Below are positions 45,214 through 53,649 of a DNA stretch of 64,000 bases, piece after piece. The first letter of the stretch is position 1; the number at the start of each line of letters is the position of its first letter. A model generated the notes under the pieces. It had not been told where the DNA came from. It ran no database searches and worked only from the letters and a program-made list of their open reading frames with translations. The position numbers and the translations under genes were made by a program. The DNA is from Burkholderiales bacterium (GTDB taxonomy: Bacteria; Pseudomonadota; Gammaproteobacteria; Burkholderiales; Burkholderiaceae_C), in contig JACRAY010000027.1 of assembly GCA_016213325.1 (NCBI GenBank), positions 1 through 64,000 of the forward strand. The letters run 5' to 3'.

Positions 45214-47388
45214 TCAAACTCCGACGACCAACCAGGCCGCGTCCAGGTGCGCGGGCAGGGTGCCGAGCAAGGTCACCTGCAACGCAACTGCCGATCCCAT
45301 GCCGTCGGGGTCGAAAGCGACGATGCCGGTGGCCGCGTCGTAGACGAACTGCGCGTGCCAGCCGTCGGCCGCACCGTCGGTACGCTGCGACAGGTCGCCC
45401 GCCGACAGGGTCGAGAAGCAGTCCGCGGCGGGGGCGGCGAAGCCTTCCATCACGGCTCCCGCAATGCCTGCCAGCGCGGCATGCGAGAACACCAGCACGT
45501 CGCCGTCGACCGCATCCAGGCTTGGCGCATCGGCGAGTGCAGCGGTGTTGCCCGCGAAGTCCGTGATCGTGTCGAGCCCTTCGCCCGCCCAGTCGTGCAG
45601 GTCGCTGTAGTCGAACTCGTCGGCGCCGCTGCCGCCGACCAGCTGGTCGCTGCCCGTGCCGCCCGAGACGACGTCGTCGCCGCTGCCGCCCAGCACCACG
45701 TCGTCGCCCGCGCCGCCGTCCACGCAGTCGTTGCCGTCGCCGCTGTCCATCAGGTCGCTGCCGGCGCCGCCCGTGCTGTTGTCGTTGCCGCTGGTGCCGC
45801 TGCCGTCGTCGATCAGCACGCCGCTGCCCGGCAGGTTGCCCGCGCTGAAGTTGGCCAGGAACACGCCGCTGTCGTAGATGTGGTCGCCGGTGTCGCCGAT
45901 GCCGATCTTGATGGTGTTGGTGCCGGTGTGCACCGGCGCCACGATCTTCAGGCGGGCGCTCACGCCGTCGTACTCGATCGGCAGCACGCCGGCGCCGTTG
46001 TCCATGAAGTAGTTGCCCGCCAGGTTGGAGCCGATCACCGACAGCGGGTGCATGGGGTCATGGTCGAACAGCGCCACGTTCTGGCCGTTGACGATGACCA
46101 CGGCCACGTCGACGAACTGGTCCACCCATTCGGGGAACTCGTCCGAGCCGAACACCAGGTCGAAGCTGATCGAGGTGGCGGCCGGGTCCAGCACCGTGAA
46201 GTCGAACGACAGCGTGGTCGCGTCGTACGAAACCGTGCTGAACACCGTGTTCACCACGCCGTCCAGGTCCGCGTCGCCATTGTTGAAACCGGGGGTGTCC
46301 CAGCCGGTGCTGTTGTCCGTGCCGAACCACTCGACCGTGTTGGCCGTTCCGGGCGTCGTGCCCGACGTCAGCAGCAGCCCGGTGCCGATGCCGAGCGGCG
46401 CGAGGCTGCCGTCGTACAGGTTGGTCGATGCGGTCCCGGAGGCATGCCAGACCACGGACTCGGCGTCGACTTCGATGCCGGCGTTGGCAGCCAGCAGGGC
46501 CTGCACCACCTGGCCGGGCTGCACGCCGGCCGGGTCCAGCGCAGTGAACGGTGAAGCGGGGCCGGCCGGTGCCGCCTCGACGGTCACCTGCACCGTCGCA
46601 GTGGACGCGAGCCCCGCTGCGTCGACCACCACATAGCTGAAAGTGTCGATGCCGCTGAAACCCGCGTCAGGGGTGTAGGCCAGCGTGCCGTCGCCATTCA
46701 ACGAGACACTGCCGTTGCCCGCCAAGCCGACGTCCTGTAGCGACAGGCCGCTGGCATCGTCGTCGTTACCCAGCACGGCTATGGTCACCGCCGTGTCCTG
46801 CAGCGTGGCCGCGGCGTCGTCGCCCGCGAGCGGGGCGGAGGTGTCGAGCGTGAAGGAGAGGTTGGACGCAGCCGACACGTTGCCCGCCACGTCGACCTGG
46901 CGCGCCAGAACGCTGTTGGCGCCTTCCTGCGCGGCGAAGGCCGCGTTCCACGTCACGCCGCCATCGGTGCTGTACTGCAAGCGCGCGCCGGTCTCCAGGC
47001 CGGACACCGAGACGCTGTAGTCGGAGGTGAGGCCATCGCCCGCCGCGCCGGTGTCATTGACCAGAGTCAACGTTGGGGCTGCGGCAGCGGTATCCAATGT
47101 GAAGGCCAGGGAGGTGGAGGCGACGAACTTGCCCTTCGCCGTCTTCTCCTGCACCTGGACCAGCCAGGTGCCGTCGGTGGTGGGCGCGGGCAGCACGCCC
47201 GTCGTCTTGGTCCACGCCGACCAGGTGGCGCCACCGTCGGCGCTCATGCGGTACGTGAGGACGTCGGTGCTGGACGCCTTGGTGGCCAGCAGGGCGCCGT
47301 TGCTGGTGATGCCGTCGGCGGCGGACTGTCCCGTGTCGGCGACGAGCTTGAGCGCCAGCTTGGGTGCGGGTGCGGTGGACTTGGGCAT
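45214..47388 (-). CDS. Large RTX-type calcium-binding secreted protein with choice-of-anchor L domain
   Basis: The 724-residue protein has, from the N terminus, two Ig-like beta modules (to about residue 185), a cadherin/VCBS-like module (DTAVTIAVLGNDDDASGLSL to STATVQVTV), a choice-of-anchor L type domain (LGIGTGLLLTSG, FDLVFGSDEFPEWVDQF, GTNTIKIGIGDTGDHIYDSG) and a C-terminal block of nonapeptide RTX repeats (GNDCVDGGAGDD and DDVVSGGTGSDQLVGGSGADEF). It has no Sec signal, as expected for type I secretion. Start at 47388 (MPKSTAP). Divergent from a PhoP-like regulator with a 78-bp gap. Confidence 0.85.
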   Translation of the reverse strand: MPKSTAPAPKLALKLVADTGQSAADGITSNGALLATKASSTDVLTYRMSADGGATWSAWTKTTGVLPAPTTDGTWLVQVQEKTAKGKFVASTSLAFTLDTAAAAPTLTLVNDTGAAGDGLTSDYSVSVSGLETGARLQYSTDGGVTWNAAFAAQEGANSVLARQVDVAGNVSAASNLSFTLDTSAPLAGDDAAATLQDTAVTIAVLGNDDDASGLSLQDVGLAGNGSVSLNGDGTLAYTPDAGFSGIDTFSYVVVDAAGLASTATVQVTVEAAPAGPASPFTALDPAGVQPGQVVQALLAANAGIEVDAESVVWHASGTASTNLYDGSLAPLGIGTGLLLTSGTTPGTANTVEWFGTDNSTGWDTPGFNNGDADLDGVVNTVFSTVSYDATTLSFDFTVLDPAATSISFDLVFGSDEFPEWVDQFVDVAVVIVNGQNVALFDHDPMHPLSVIGSNLAGNYFMDNGAGVLPIEYDGVSARLKIVAPVHTGTNTIKIGIGDTGDHIYDSGVFLANFSAGNLPGSGVLIDDGSGTSGNDNSTGGAGSDLMDSGDGNDCVDGGAGDDVVLGGSGDDVVSGGTGSDQLVGGSGADEFDYSDLHDWAGEGLDTITDFAGNTAALADAPSLDAVDGDVLVFSHAALAGIAGAVMEGFAAPAADCFSTLSAGDLSQRTDGAADGWHAQFVYDAATGIVAFDPDGMGSAVALQVTLLGTLPAHLDAAWLVVGV

Positions 47389-47466
47389 GGTTGCGAACCC
47401 CTTGCGAATCGATGAATGGGGCGCACTGTAGGTGGGCGTGATGAAAGCAAGCTGAAAGCGGGCACC

Positions 47467-48135
47467 GTGCGACTTCTGCTGGCCGAAGACGACGTTACGC
47501 TGGGGGAATCGCTGCGCCGGGACCTGGCGGCGGCGGGCTACGCCGTGGACTGGGTGCGCGACGGCGCCCAGGCGCTGGACCTGGGCACCGTGGAGCCCTA
47601 CGACCTGGTGGTGCTGGACCTCGGCATGCCGGGGCGCCAGGGGCTGGAGGTGCTGCGCGCGTGGCGCGCTGCCGGCATGCGCGTGCCGGTCCTGGTGCTC
47701 ACGGCGCGCGATGCGTGGCACGAACGCGTCGACGGCTTCAAGGCCGGTGCCGACGACTACCTGGGCAAGCCCTTCCACTTCGAGGAACTGTCCGCGCGGC
47801 TGGCGGCGCTGGGGCGCCGCAGCCAGGGCCAGGCGCCGCACCGGCTCGGCATGGGTGACTGGCACCTCGACGAGGAGCGGCAGGCGCTGGTGCACGACGA
47901 CGGGCGCGAGGAGCCGCTCACGGGCATCGAGTTCCGCATGCTGCGCTGCTTCCTGATGCGCCCGGGCAAGGTGCTGTCCAAGGCGTGGCTGCTCGACCAC
48001 GTGTACGAAGGCGACCGCGAGATCGACAGCAACGTGATCGAGGTCTATATCAACCGGCTGCGCCGCAAGCTCGGTGCGCAGACGATTGCCACGCGCCGCG
48101 GCCAGGGCTACGTGCTGGTGGCCGAAGCGGCATGA
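47467..48135 (+). CDS. OmpR/PhoP-family response regulator
   Basis: The 222-residue regulator has a receiver (LLLAEDD, phosphoacceptor near residue 51 in VVLDLGMPG, Lys in YLGKPFHFEE) and a winged-helix output domain (about 125-220, GIEFRMLRCFLMRPGKV, IEVYINRLRRKLG). The start is GTG at 47467, which gives the usual distance to the first Asp pair. The kinase follows with an ATGA overlap. It may control the divergent RTX gene or the downstream formate dehydrogenase cluster. Confidence 0.93.
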   Translation: MRLLLAEDDVTLGESLRRDLAAAGYAVDWVRDGAQALDLGTVEPYDLVVLDLGMPGRQGLEVLRAWRAAGMRVPVLVLTARDAWHERVDGFKAGADDYLGKPFHFEELSARLAALGRRSQGQAPHRLGMGDWHLDEERQALVHDDGREEPLTGIEFRMLRCFLMRPGKVLSKAWLLDHVYEGDREIDSNVIEVYINRLRRKLGAQTIATRRGQGYVLVAEAA

Positions 48136-49484
48136 AGTCGCTGCGCAGCCGGCTGCTGCGCACCCTGGCGCTGGTGCTGCTGGCGCTGTTCGTCGCCGAA
48201 TGGCTGCTGCTGGCAGTGGCGATCCGGCGCGTCAGTGAAGACGGCACGCTCACGCACATGGCGCACGATGGCGACGGGATCCTGGGCGCGCTGGAGTGGC
48301 AGCCGCAGGGGCTGCCGCAAGTGGACCCGCGGCGCGTGGAAGGGGTGTACCTGGTGCCCAACTCGGGCTCCTACTACGTGATGCGCGTCGGCGCGCTCGG
48401 CCAGCTGCGCTCGCCTTCGCTCTCGCAGTTCGACCTGCCGCTGGCGCCCCCGGCGCAAGGCGACACGTCGCACTACCACGCCGACGGCCCGGCCGGGCAG
48501 TCGCTGATCGTGCGCGCGAGCCGCCACCAGGTCGACGGCCGGCCCGTGGAACTGTTCGTGGCCGAAGAGCAGTCGGCCATCGAGCGCGAGATGTGGCGGC
48601 TCAGCCTGGCATCGCTGGCGGTGTTCCTGCCCTTGCTGGCGGCCGCGCTGGTGCTGCAGGGCCTGGCGGTGCGCCGTGCCCTGCTGCCGCTGATGGCGGT
48701 GCGCGACGAACTGCGGCTGGTGGGCGCGGGGCGGCACGCGCGCATCGGCGGTGACGTGCCGCCCGAAATCAAGCCGCTGGTGAACGAGCTGAACCGGCTG
48801 CTGCTGCTGTTGCAGCGGCGCCTGAAGCAGTCGCGCGCGGCTGTGGGCGATCTGGCGCATGCGCTGAAGACGCCGCTGGCGGTGCTGTTTCGCGTGGCCG
48901 AAGACCCGGGCCTGGCGCCGGCGCAGCGCGAAGCCGTGCAAGCGCAGGCCAACGCCATCCGCCGCAAGCTCGAGCGTGAGCTGCGCCGCGCCCGGCTGGC
49001 GGGGCCTGCCGCGCCGGGCGAAGGCGCCTGCTTCCAGCCGGCCGCCGAGCTGCCGGAACTGGCGCGGGCCTTGCGCGCCATCCACGCGCCCAAGGTCATC
49101 GAACTGGAGGTCGACGGGGTGAACCTGCTGCTGCCGTTCGACCGCGAAGACATGCTGGAGCTGGTGGGCAACCTCGCGGACAACGCGTGCAAGTGGGCGC
49201 GCGCCCGGGTATCGGTGGTGGCGCTGGCCGGCGTAGGCGGCTCGCTGCACCTGGAAGTGGGCGACGACGGGCCGGGCTGCACGCCTGCGCAAGCGCAGGC
49301 CATGCAGGAGCGCGGCGTGCGGCTGGACGAAAGCAAGCCGGGGCACGGACTCGGGCTGGCGATCGTGCGCGACATCGTCGACCTGTACGAGGGCACGCTG
49401 GACTTCGACACCCACCCGGTGCTCGGCGGGCTGCGGGTGCGCGTCGTGCTTCCGGCGCCGCCGTCCGCTACAGTGGGGGAATGA
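48132..49484 (+). CDS. PhoQ-like sensor histidine kinase
   Basis: The 450-residue kinase has two membrane helices (about 10-30 and 158-182) around a periplasmic region of about 130 residues, a HAMP-like segment, the H box AVGDLAHALKTPLAVL, the N box ELVGNLADNACKWA and DDGPGCTPAQA plus GHGLGLAIVRDIV. DLAHALKTPL is the PhoQ-type H box. It overlaps the regulator (ATGA) and the DUF3305 gene (ATGA at 49481-49484), so it leads without a break into the formate dehydrogenase cluster. Confidence 0.93.
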   Translation: MKSLRSRLLRTLALVLLALFVAEWLLLAVAIRRVSEDGTLTHMAHDGDGILGALEWQPQGLPQVDPRRVEGVYLVPNSGSYYVMRVGALGQLRSPSLSQFDLPLAPPAQGDTSHYHADGPAGQSLIVRASRHQVDGRPVELFVAEEQSAIEREMWRLSLASLAVFLPLLAAALVLQGLAVRRALLPLMAVRDELRLVGAGRHARIGGDVPPEIKPLVNELNRLLLLLQRRLKQSRAAVGDLAHALKTPLAVLFRVAEDPGLAPAQREAVQAQANAIRRKLERELRRARLAGPAAPGEGACFQPAAELPELARALRAIHAPKVIELEVDGVNLLLPFDREDMLELVGNLADNACKWARARVSVVALAGVGGSLHLEVGDDGPGCTPAQAQAMQERGVRLDESKPGHGLGLAIVRDIVDLYEGTLDFDTHPVLGGLRVRVVLPAPPSATVGE

Positions 49485-50026
49485 CCGAGCGCCCGAGCAT
49501 CGAAGTTGCCGTGGTGATGCGCCGTGAGCGCATCGACAACCGCTGGCAGCCCTGGCGGTGGGAACTGGCCGAGGTGCTGCTGCACGAACCCGGCTTCGGC
49601 ACCGAGCCGCGCCTGCTGCTGGACACCCCCGACGAGCAGCGCTGGTTGCATCCCGGCTTTACCGTCGAGCTGTTCCGCGACGACGCAGAGGGCTACTACC
49701 TGAACGCCACCACGCCCGCGCCCTGCTGGTTCGTGCTATGGCGCATGGAAGAAGAAGCCACCATCGCGCCTGAGCCGATCCCGCGGCCCGTGGCGGTGAG
49801 CGTGAGCTACCACGACGCCGGCCGCTGGCTCGATGCGCAGGAGACGGTGGAGCAGGTGCCCGCCCCGCCCGAAGTGGCCGCCTGGATGCGCGCCTTCGCC
49901 GACGAGCACTACGTGCCCGAGCCGCGCAAGCGCCGCCGGCCCGAAAGCTTCCGGCCGCTGCAGGACCGCTTCGGCAACCCGGCGAGCGTGAGCACGGAGA
50001 AAAAGCAGGGCGGCGGCCATGAGTGA
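49481..50026 (+). CDS. DUF3305 protein of the formate dehydrogenase cluster
   Basis: The 181-residue protein matches DUF3305 (VAVVMRRERIDNRWQPWRWEL, PGFTVELFRDDAEGYYLN, CWFVLWRME), a family found next to formate dehydrogenase genes in Alpha- and Betaproteobacteria. Biochemical role unknown. It overlaps the kinase and the DUF3306 gene. Confidence 0.9.
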   Translation: MTERPSIEVAVVMRRERIDNRWQPWRWELAEVLLHEPGFGTEPRLLLDTPDEQRWLHPGFTVELFRDDAEGYYLNATTPAPCWFVLWRMEEEATIAPEPIPRPVAVSVSYHDAGRWLDAQETVEQVPAPPEVAAWMRAFADEHYVPEPRKRRRPESFRPLQDRFGNPASVSTEKKQGGGHE

Positions 50027-50480
50027 AGACGGTTTTCTCGGCAGGTGGTCACGCCGCAAGGAGGCGGTGCGCGAAGGCAAGGAGGTCGAGCCGCCGCCCG
50101 CGGCGGCGCCCGAGGAGGCAGCGCCGGCAGCGCCTGTCGAAGCGCCGCCGCCGCCGCCCCCCACGCTCGAAGACGTCGAAGCCCTCACGCCCCAGTCCGA
50201 CTTCCAGCGCTTCGTCGCGCCCGGTGTGCCGGCGGACGTGAAAAATGCCGCAGTCAAGAAGCTCTTTTCGGACCCGCACTTCAACGTGATGGACGGCCTG
50301 GACACCTACATCGACGATTACAACAAGCCCGACCCGCTGCCGGCGGAGATGCTGCGCAAGCTGGTGAGCGCGCAGTTCCTGGACCTGTTCGACGAGCGCA
50401 AGAACGCGAAGGCGCAGGAGGAGGGCGAGGACGCCACCCAGCCGCCCCCGCCGCCACAGGCACAGGGCGAGGACGATTGA
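50019..50480 (+). CDS. DUF3306 protein of the formate dehydrogenase cluster
   Basis: A 153-residue protein with the DUF3306 start (GFLGRWSRRKEAVREG), a Pro/Ala-rich segment and the core DFQRFVAPGVPADVKNAAVKKLFSDP plus FNVMDGLDTYIDDY. The family is always found with DUF3305 and formate dehydrogenase genes; function unknown. The 8-bp overlap with DUF3305 indicates coupling. Confidence 0.92.
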   Translation: MSEDGFLGRWSRRKEAVREGKEVEPPPAAAPEEAAPAAPVEAPPPPPPTLEDVEALTPQSDFQRFVAPGVPADVKNAAVKKLFSDPHFNVMDGLDTYIDDYNKPDPLPAEMLRKLVSAQFLDLFDERKNAKAQEEGEDATQPPPPPQAQGEDD

Positions 50481-50553
50481 CCCGGGATGTTGCCGATGCA
50501 CCCGGCGCATGATCCATGGCAGAGTGACTCTCCGGACCGAAAGCAGTACCCCG

Positions 50554-52632
50554 ATGCCGACCCTGATCTGCGATTGCAACAAGACGATGCCACTGGACCC
50601 GCGGGCGCTCGGCAAGGCCCTGGGCGTTGACCTCAAGCTGCACTCCACGCTGTGCCGCCGTGAGGCGGGCGACTTCCAGCAGGCGATCCGCGGCGATGCC
50701 GACGTGGTGGTTGCCTGCACGCAGGAAAAGCGCCTGTTCGCCGAAGTGGCGCAGCACACCGAAGGTGCCGTCGCACCGGTGCGCTTCGTCAACATCCGCG
50801 AGACCGGCGGCTGGAGCCGCGACGCGGCCAGTGCCATGCCGAAGATCGCCGCGCTGCTGGCGGCCGCGCGCTTGCCCGAGCCCGAGCCGGTGCCCACCGT
50901 CACCTTCCGCAGCGCCGGTCGGCTGCTCATCGTCGGCCCGCTGGAAGACGCCGAGCGGCTGGCGGCCCTGGTGGCCGACGTGCTGGAAGTCACCATCTTT
51001 GCCCGCGGCGGCGCCGGCGCGCAGGAGCGGCGCTGGCCGGTGGTGGGCGGGCGCATCGAACAGTTGCGCGGCTGGCTGGGCTCGTTCGAACTCACCTGGC
51101 ACAAGGACAACCCGATCGACCTGGACCTGTGCACGCGCTGCAATGCCTGCGTGGCGGCATGCCCGGAGAACGCGATCGGCCTGGACTACCAGGTCGACAT
51201 GCAGGCTTGCCGCAGCCACCGCGACTGCGTGAAGGTGTGCCAGGTGGCCGGCGCCATCGACTTCACGCGCGAGCCGCAAGCGCACACCGACACATTCGAC
51301 CTGGTGCTGGACCTGCGGCAGCAACCCGCTTTCCTGCAGCACGCGAAGCCGCAGGGCTACTTCCACCTGGCTCCGGATGCGCCCGCGCGGCTCGAAACCG
51401 TGCTGAAGCTGCGCGAGCTGGTCGGCGAGTTCGAGAAGCCGCGCTTTTTCGCCTACCGCCAGAAAATCTGCGCCCATGCGCGCAACGAGCAGGTGGGCTG
51501 CAACGCCTGCGTCGACATCTGTTCGGCCGAAGCCATCACCAGCGAGAAGCAGCGCAACCAGGTCAAGGTGAACCCGCACCTGTGCGTGGGCTGCGGCGCC
51601 TGCACCACCGTGTGCCCGACCGGCGCGCTCAGCTACGCCTATCCGGGCGTGCACGAGCAGGGCATGAAGGTGCGTACGCTGGTGTCGTCCTACCTGCAGG
51701 CAGGCGGGCGGCAGCCGGTGCTGCTGCTGCACAGCCAGGACCGTGGGCTGCAACTGGTGGACGAACTGGGCCGCGCGGCGCGCGTGGGCACGGCGCACGG
51801 CGTGCCGGCCAACGTGATTCCCATGGCCCTGTGGCATGCCGCCAGCACGGGCCCGGACCTCTGGCTGAGCGCCATCGCCTACGGCGCGTCGCAGGTGATC
51901 GTGCTGGTCACGGCAGAAGACGCGCCGCAATACCGCGACGCGCTGCTGCAGCAGATGGAGGTGGCCCATGCCATCCTCGAAGGCCTGGGCTACCCGGGCA
52001 TCCACCTGCGGCTGGTGCGCGCGGACCACCCGTCGGACCTGGACCAGGAACTGCAACTGCTCGCGCGCGCCAAACCGGGCAAGGTGCCGCCGGCCGCAGC
52101 CTTCCGGGTGCTGCCCGACAAGCGCGCGACGCTGGCACTGGCCATCGACCACCTGGTCGAGCATGCGCCCGCCCGGCCCGAGGCCATTCCCCTGCCGGCA
52201 GGGGCGCCCTACGGCAACCTGCTGGTCGACAAGGACAAGTGCACGCTGTGCCTCAGCTGCGTCAGCGCCTGCCCGGCCAGCGCCCTGCAGGACAACCCGC
52301 AGCAGCCGCAGCTGCGCTTCATCGAAAAGAACTGCGTGCAGTGCGGACTTTGCGTGAAGACCTGCCCGGAAGACGCGATCCGGCTCGAGCCGCGCCTGTC
52401 GCTGGCCGATGCGCGGAAGCAATCGCGCGTGCTCAACGAGACGCCGCCCTTTGCCTGCGTGCGCTGCGGCAAGCCTTTCGGCACGCTGAAGGCGGTGGAA
52501 GCGATGATCGGCAAGCTGGCTGGCCACGCCATGTTCCAGGGCGCCGCGGCCGACAGGCTGAAAATGTGCAGCGACTGCCGGGTGATCGACCTGTATTCGG
52601 CCACCGACGAATCGAAGATCAACGACCTATGA
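50554..52632 (+). CDS. Polyferredoxin-type 4Fe-4S protein of the formate dehydrogenase cluster
   Basis: The 692-residue cytoplasmic protein carries several ferredoxin motifs: CTRCNACVAACPENAIG, CRSHRDCVKVC, CNACVDICSAEAI, CVGCGACTTVCPTGAL, CTLCLSCVSACPASAL and CVQCGLCVKTCPEDAI, so five or more cubane clusters are possible. The first part is a Rossmann-like region. It is conserved in FDH loci of this type and may help assemble or reduce the enzyme. MPTLICDC at 50554 is preferred to a start 45 bp upstream. The stop overlaps the TorD-like gene. Confidence 0.9.
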   Translation: MPTLICDCNKTMPLDPRALGKALGVDLKLHSTLCRREAGDFQQAIRGDADVVVACTQEKRLFAEVAQHTEGAVAPVRFVNIRETGGWSRDAASAMPKIAALLAAARLPEPEPVPTVTFRSAGRLLIVGPLEDAERLAALVADVLEVTIFARGGAGAQERRWPVVGGRIEQLRGWLGSFELTWHKDNPIDLDLCTRCNACVAACPENAIGLDYQVDMQACRSHRDCVKVCQVAGAIDFTREPQAHTDTFDLVLDLRQQPAFLQHAKPQGYFHLAPDAPARLETVLKLRELVGEFEKPRFFAYRQKICAHARNEQVGCNACVDICSAEAITSEKQRNQVKVNPHLCVGCGACTTVCPTGALSYAYPGVHEQGMKVRTLVSSYLQAGGRQPVLLLHSQDRGLQLVDELGRAARVGTAHGVPANVIPMALWHAASTGPDLWLSAIAYGASQVIVLVTAEDAPQYRDALLQQMEVAHAILEGLGYPGIHLRLVRADHPSDLDQELQLLARAKPGKVPPAAAFRVLPDKRATLALAIDHLVEHAPARPEAIPLPAGAPYGNLLVDKDKCTLCLSCVSACPASALQDNPQQPQLRFIEKNCVQCGLCVKTCPEDAIRLEPRLSLADARKQSRVLNETPPFACVRCGKPFGTLKAVEAMIGKLAGHAMFQGAAADRLKMCSDCRVIDLYSATDESKINDL

Positions 52633-53231
52633 GTTCATCCGCGCTCGACGAGGAGATTGCGCGCGCCGAGGTGTACGGCCTGCTCGCGCAGCTGTACTAC
52701 GCGCCGCCTGCGGCCGAGCTGCTGGCCGCACTGCGCGTGGCCGTGACCGATGCGCCGGCGCGTGGCGGCTTCCTCGAGGAACCCTGGCGTACCTTCGTCG
52801 GCGTCGCCCGCGCCATGACCGATGCCCAGATCGCCGCCGAACACGACGCCCTGTTCGGCGGCGTGGGCAAGCCCGACGTCTACCTGTTCGGCTCGCACTA
52901 CCTCACCGGCTTCCTCAACGAGAAGCCGCTGGCGCGCCTGCGCGACGACCTGGCCACGCTGGGCCTGTCGCGTGACGAAGCGATGCCGGAGACCGAGGAC
53001 CACATCGCCTACCTGTGCGAGGTGATGCGCTACCTGATCGCGGGCGACGACGTGGGCGTTGCCAACCTCACCCGGCAGCGCGACTTCTTCACGCGCCACC
53101 TGCAGCCCTGGGTGAATGCCATGTGCGATGCGGTGGCCGCGCACCCCAAGGCCGGCTTCTATGCGGCGCTGGCCGACTTCACGCGGGTCTTTGCAGGGGT
53201 GGAGGCGCAGGGCTTCGACATGCTGGAGTAG
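52629..53231 (+). CDS. TorD/DmsD-family molybdoenzyme chaperone
   Basis: The 200-residue all-helical protein matches the TorD family (ARAEVYGLLAQLYYAPP, the EHDALFGG segment in place of EYTRLF, and EDHIAYLCEVMRYLI). These chaperones bind the TAT signal of molybdoenzymes until the cofactor is in place. The natural client is the FdhA encoded 420 bp downstream. Confidence 0.92.
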   Translation: MSSSALDEEIARAEVYGLLAQLYYAPPAAELLAALRVAVTDAPARGGFLEEPWRTFVGVARAMTDAQIAAEHDALFGGVGKPDVYLFGSHYLTGFLNEKPLARLRDDLATLGLSRDEAMPETEDHIAYLCEVMRYLIAGDDVGVANLTRQRDFFTRHLQPWVNAMCDAVAAHPKAGFYAALADFTRVFAGVEAQGFDMLE

Positions 53232-53257
53232 GGCCGGCTTGCGCGGTGCGCATCGCC

Positions 53258-53284
53258 GTCTCAATCTGAGACGGGTTTGACCCC
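53258..53284. repeat. Hairpin repeat before the fdh TAT gene
   Basis: GTCTCA-ATC-TGAGAC at 53258-53272 is a perfect hairpin and is followed by GGGTTTGACCCC. It resembles dispersed repeats ending in GACCCC, as does the element at 56625. It may also attenuate read-through from the upstream chaperone gene. Confidence 0.6.
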
Positions 53285-53356
53285 GGGGCCTCTGTCACTT
53301 TGGAACTCATGGCGTTTTCCCTGAGGCAATGGCGCCATATTTCGGTGCGCCGATCA

Positions 53357-53385
53357 TTGCGGTGGGTGAGCCCAAGGTCTAGAGT
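53357..53385 (+). promoter_or_regulatory. Candidate sigma-70 promoter of the fdh structural genes
   Basis: TTGCGG and TAGAGT are spaced by 17 bp, about 35 bp before the TAT-protein ATG. The 188-bp gap upstream of 53420 is the only larger gap within the cluster, so a separate promoter for the structural genes is reasonable. The match is moderate. Confidence 0.4.
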
Positions 53386-53419
53386 ATGAGAGGCCTTTCA
53401 TGACACCATCAGGAGACAC

Positions 53420-53629
53420 ATGATGGAAAGCAAGACACCGTCCTCGCGTCGTGGGTTTCTCTGGGGCGCAGCCGCCACCGGTGCTGCCGCAACCGCAGTT
53501 GCCGTGCTGCCCAAGGGGCAGCCCGAAGCCGAAACTCCCGTGATCGCCCCACCGCCCAAGCCCGAACGCGGCGGCGGCTACCGCCTGAGCGAGCACGTGA
53601 AGCAGTACTACAAGACCACCCTCGTCTGA
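53420..53629 (+). CDS. Formate dehydrogenase region TAT-target protein
   Basis: A 69-residue protein with a twin-arginine motif (SSRRGFLWGAAATG) followed by a Pro-rich stretch and GYRLSEHVKQYYKTT, the signature of the short TAT proteins (TIGR02811) located upstream of fdhA in many Proteobacteria. Two consecutive ATG codons are possible starts; AGGAGA lies 5 bp before the first. Function unknown; a role in FDH maturation or folding is likely. Confidence 0.93.
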   Translation: MMESKTPSSRRGFLWGAAATGAAATAVAVLPKGQPEAETPVIAPPPKPERGGGYRLSEHVKQYYKTTLV

Positions 53630-53649
53630 CTCCTCGCAGGAGACACACC

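Noticed and set aside
53344..53360. Sigma-54 promoter in front of the fdh structural genes
   Set aside because: The TTGC is present but no GG is found 10 bp before the GC; a sigma-70-like pair fits better.
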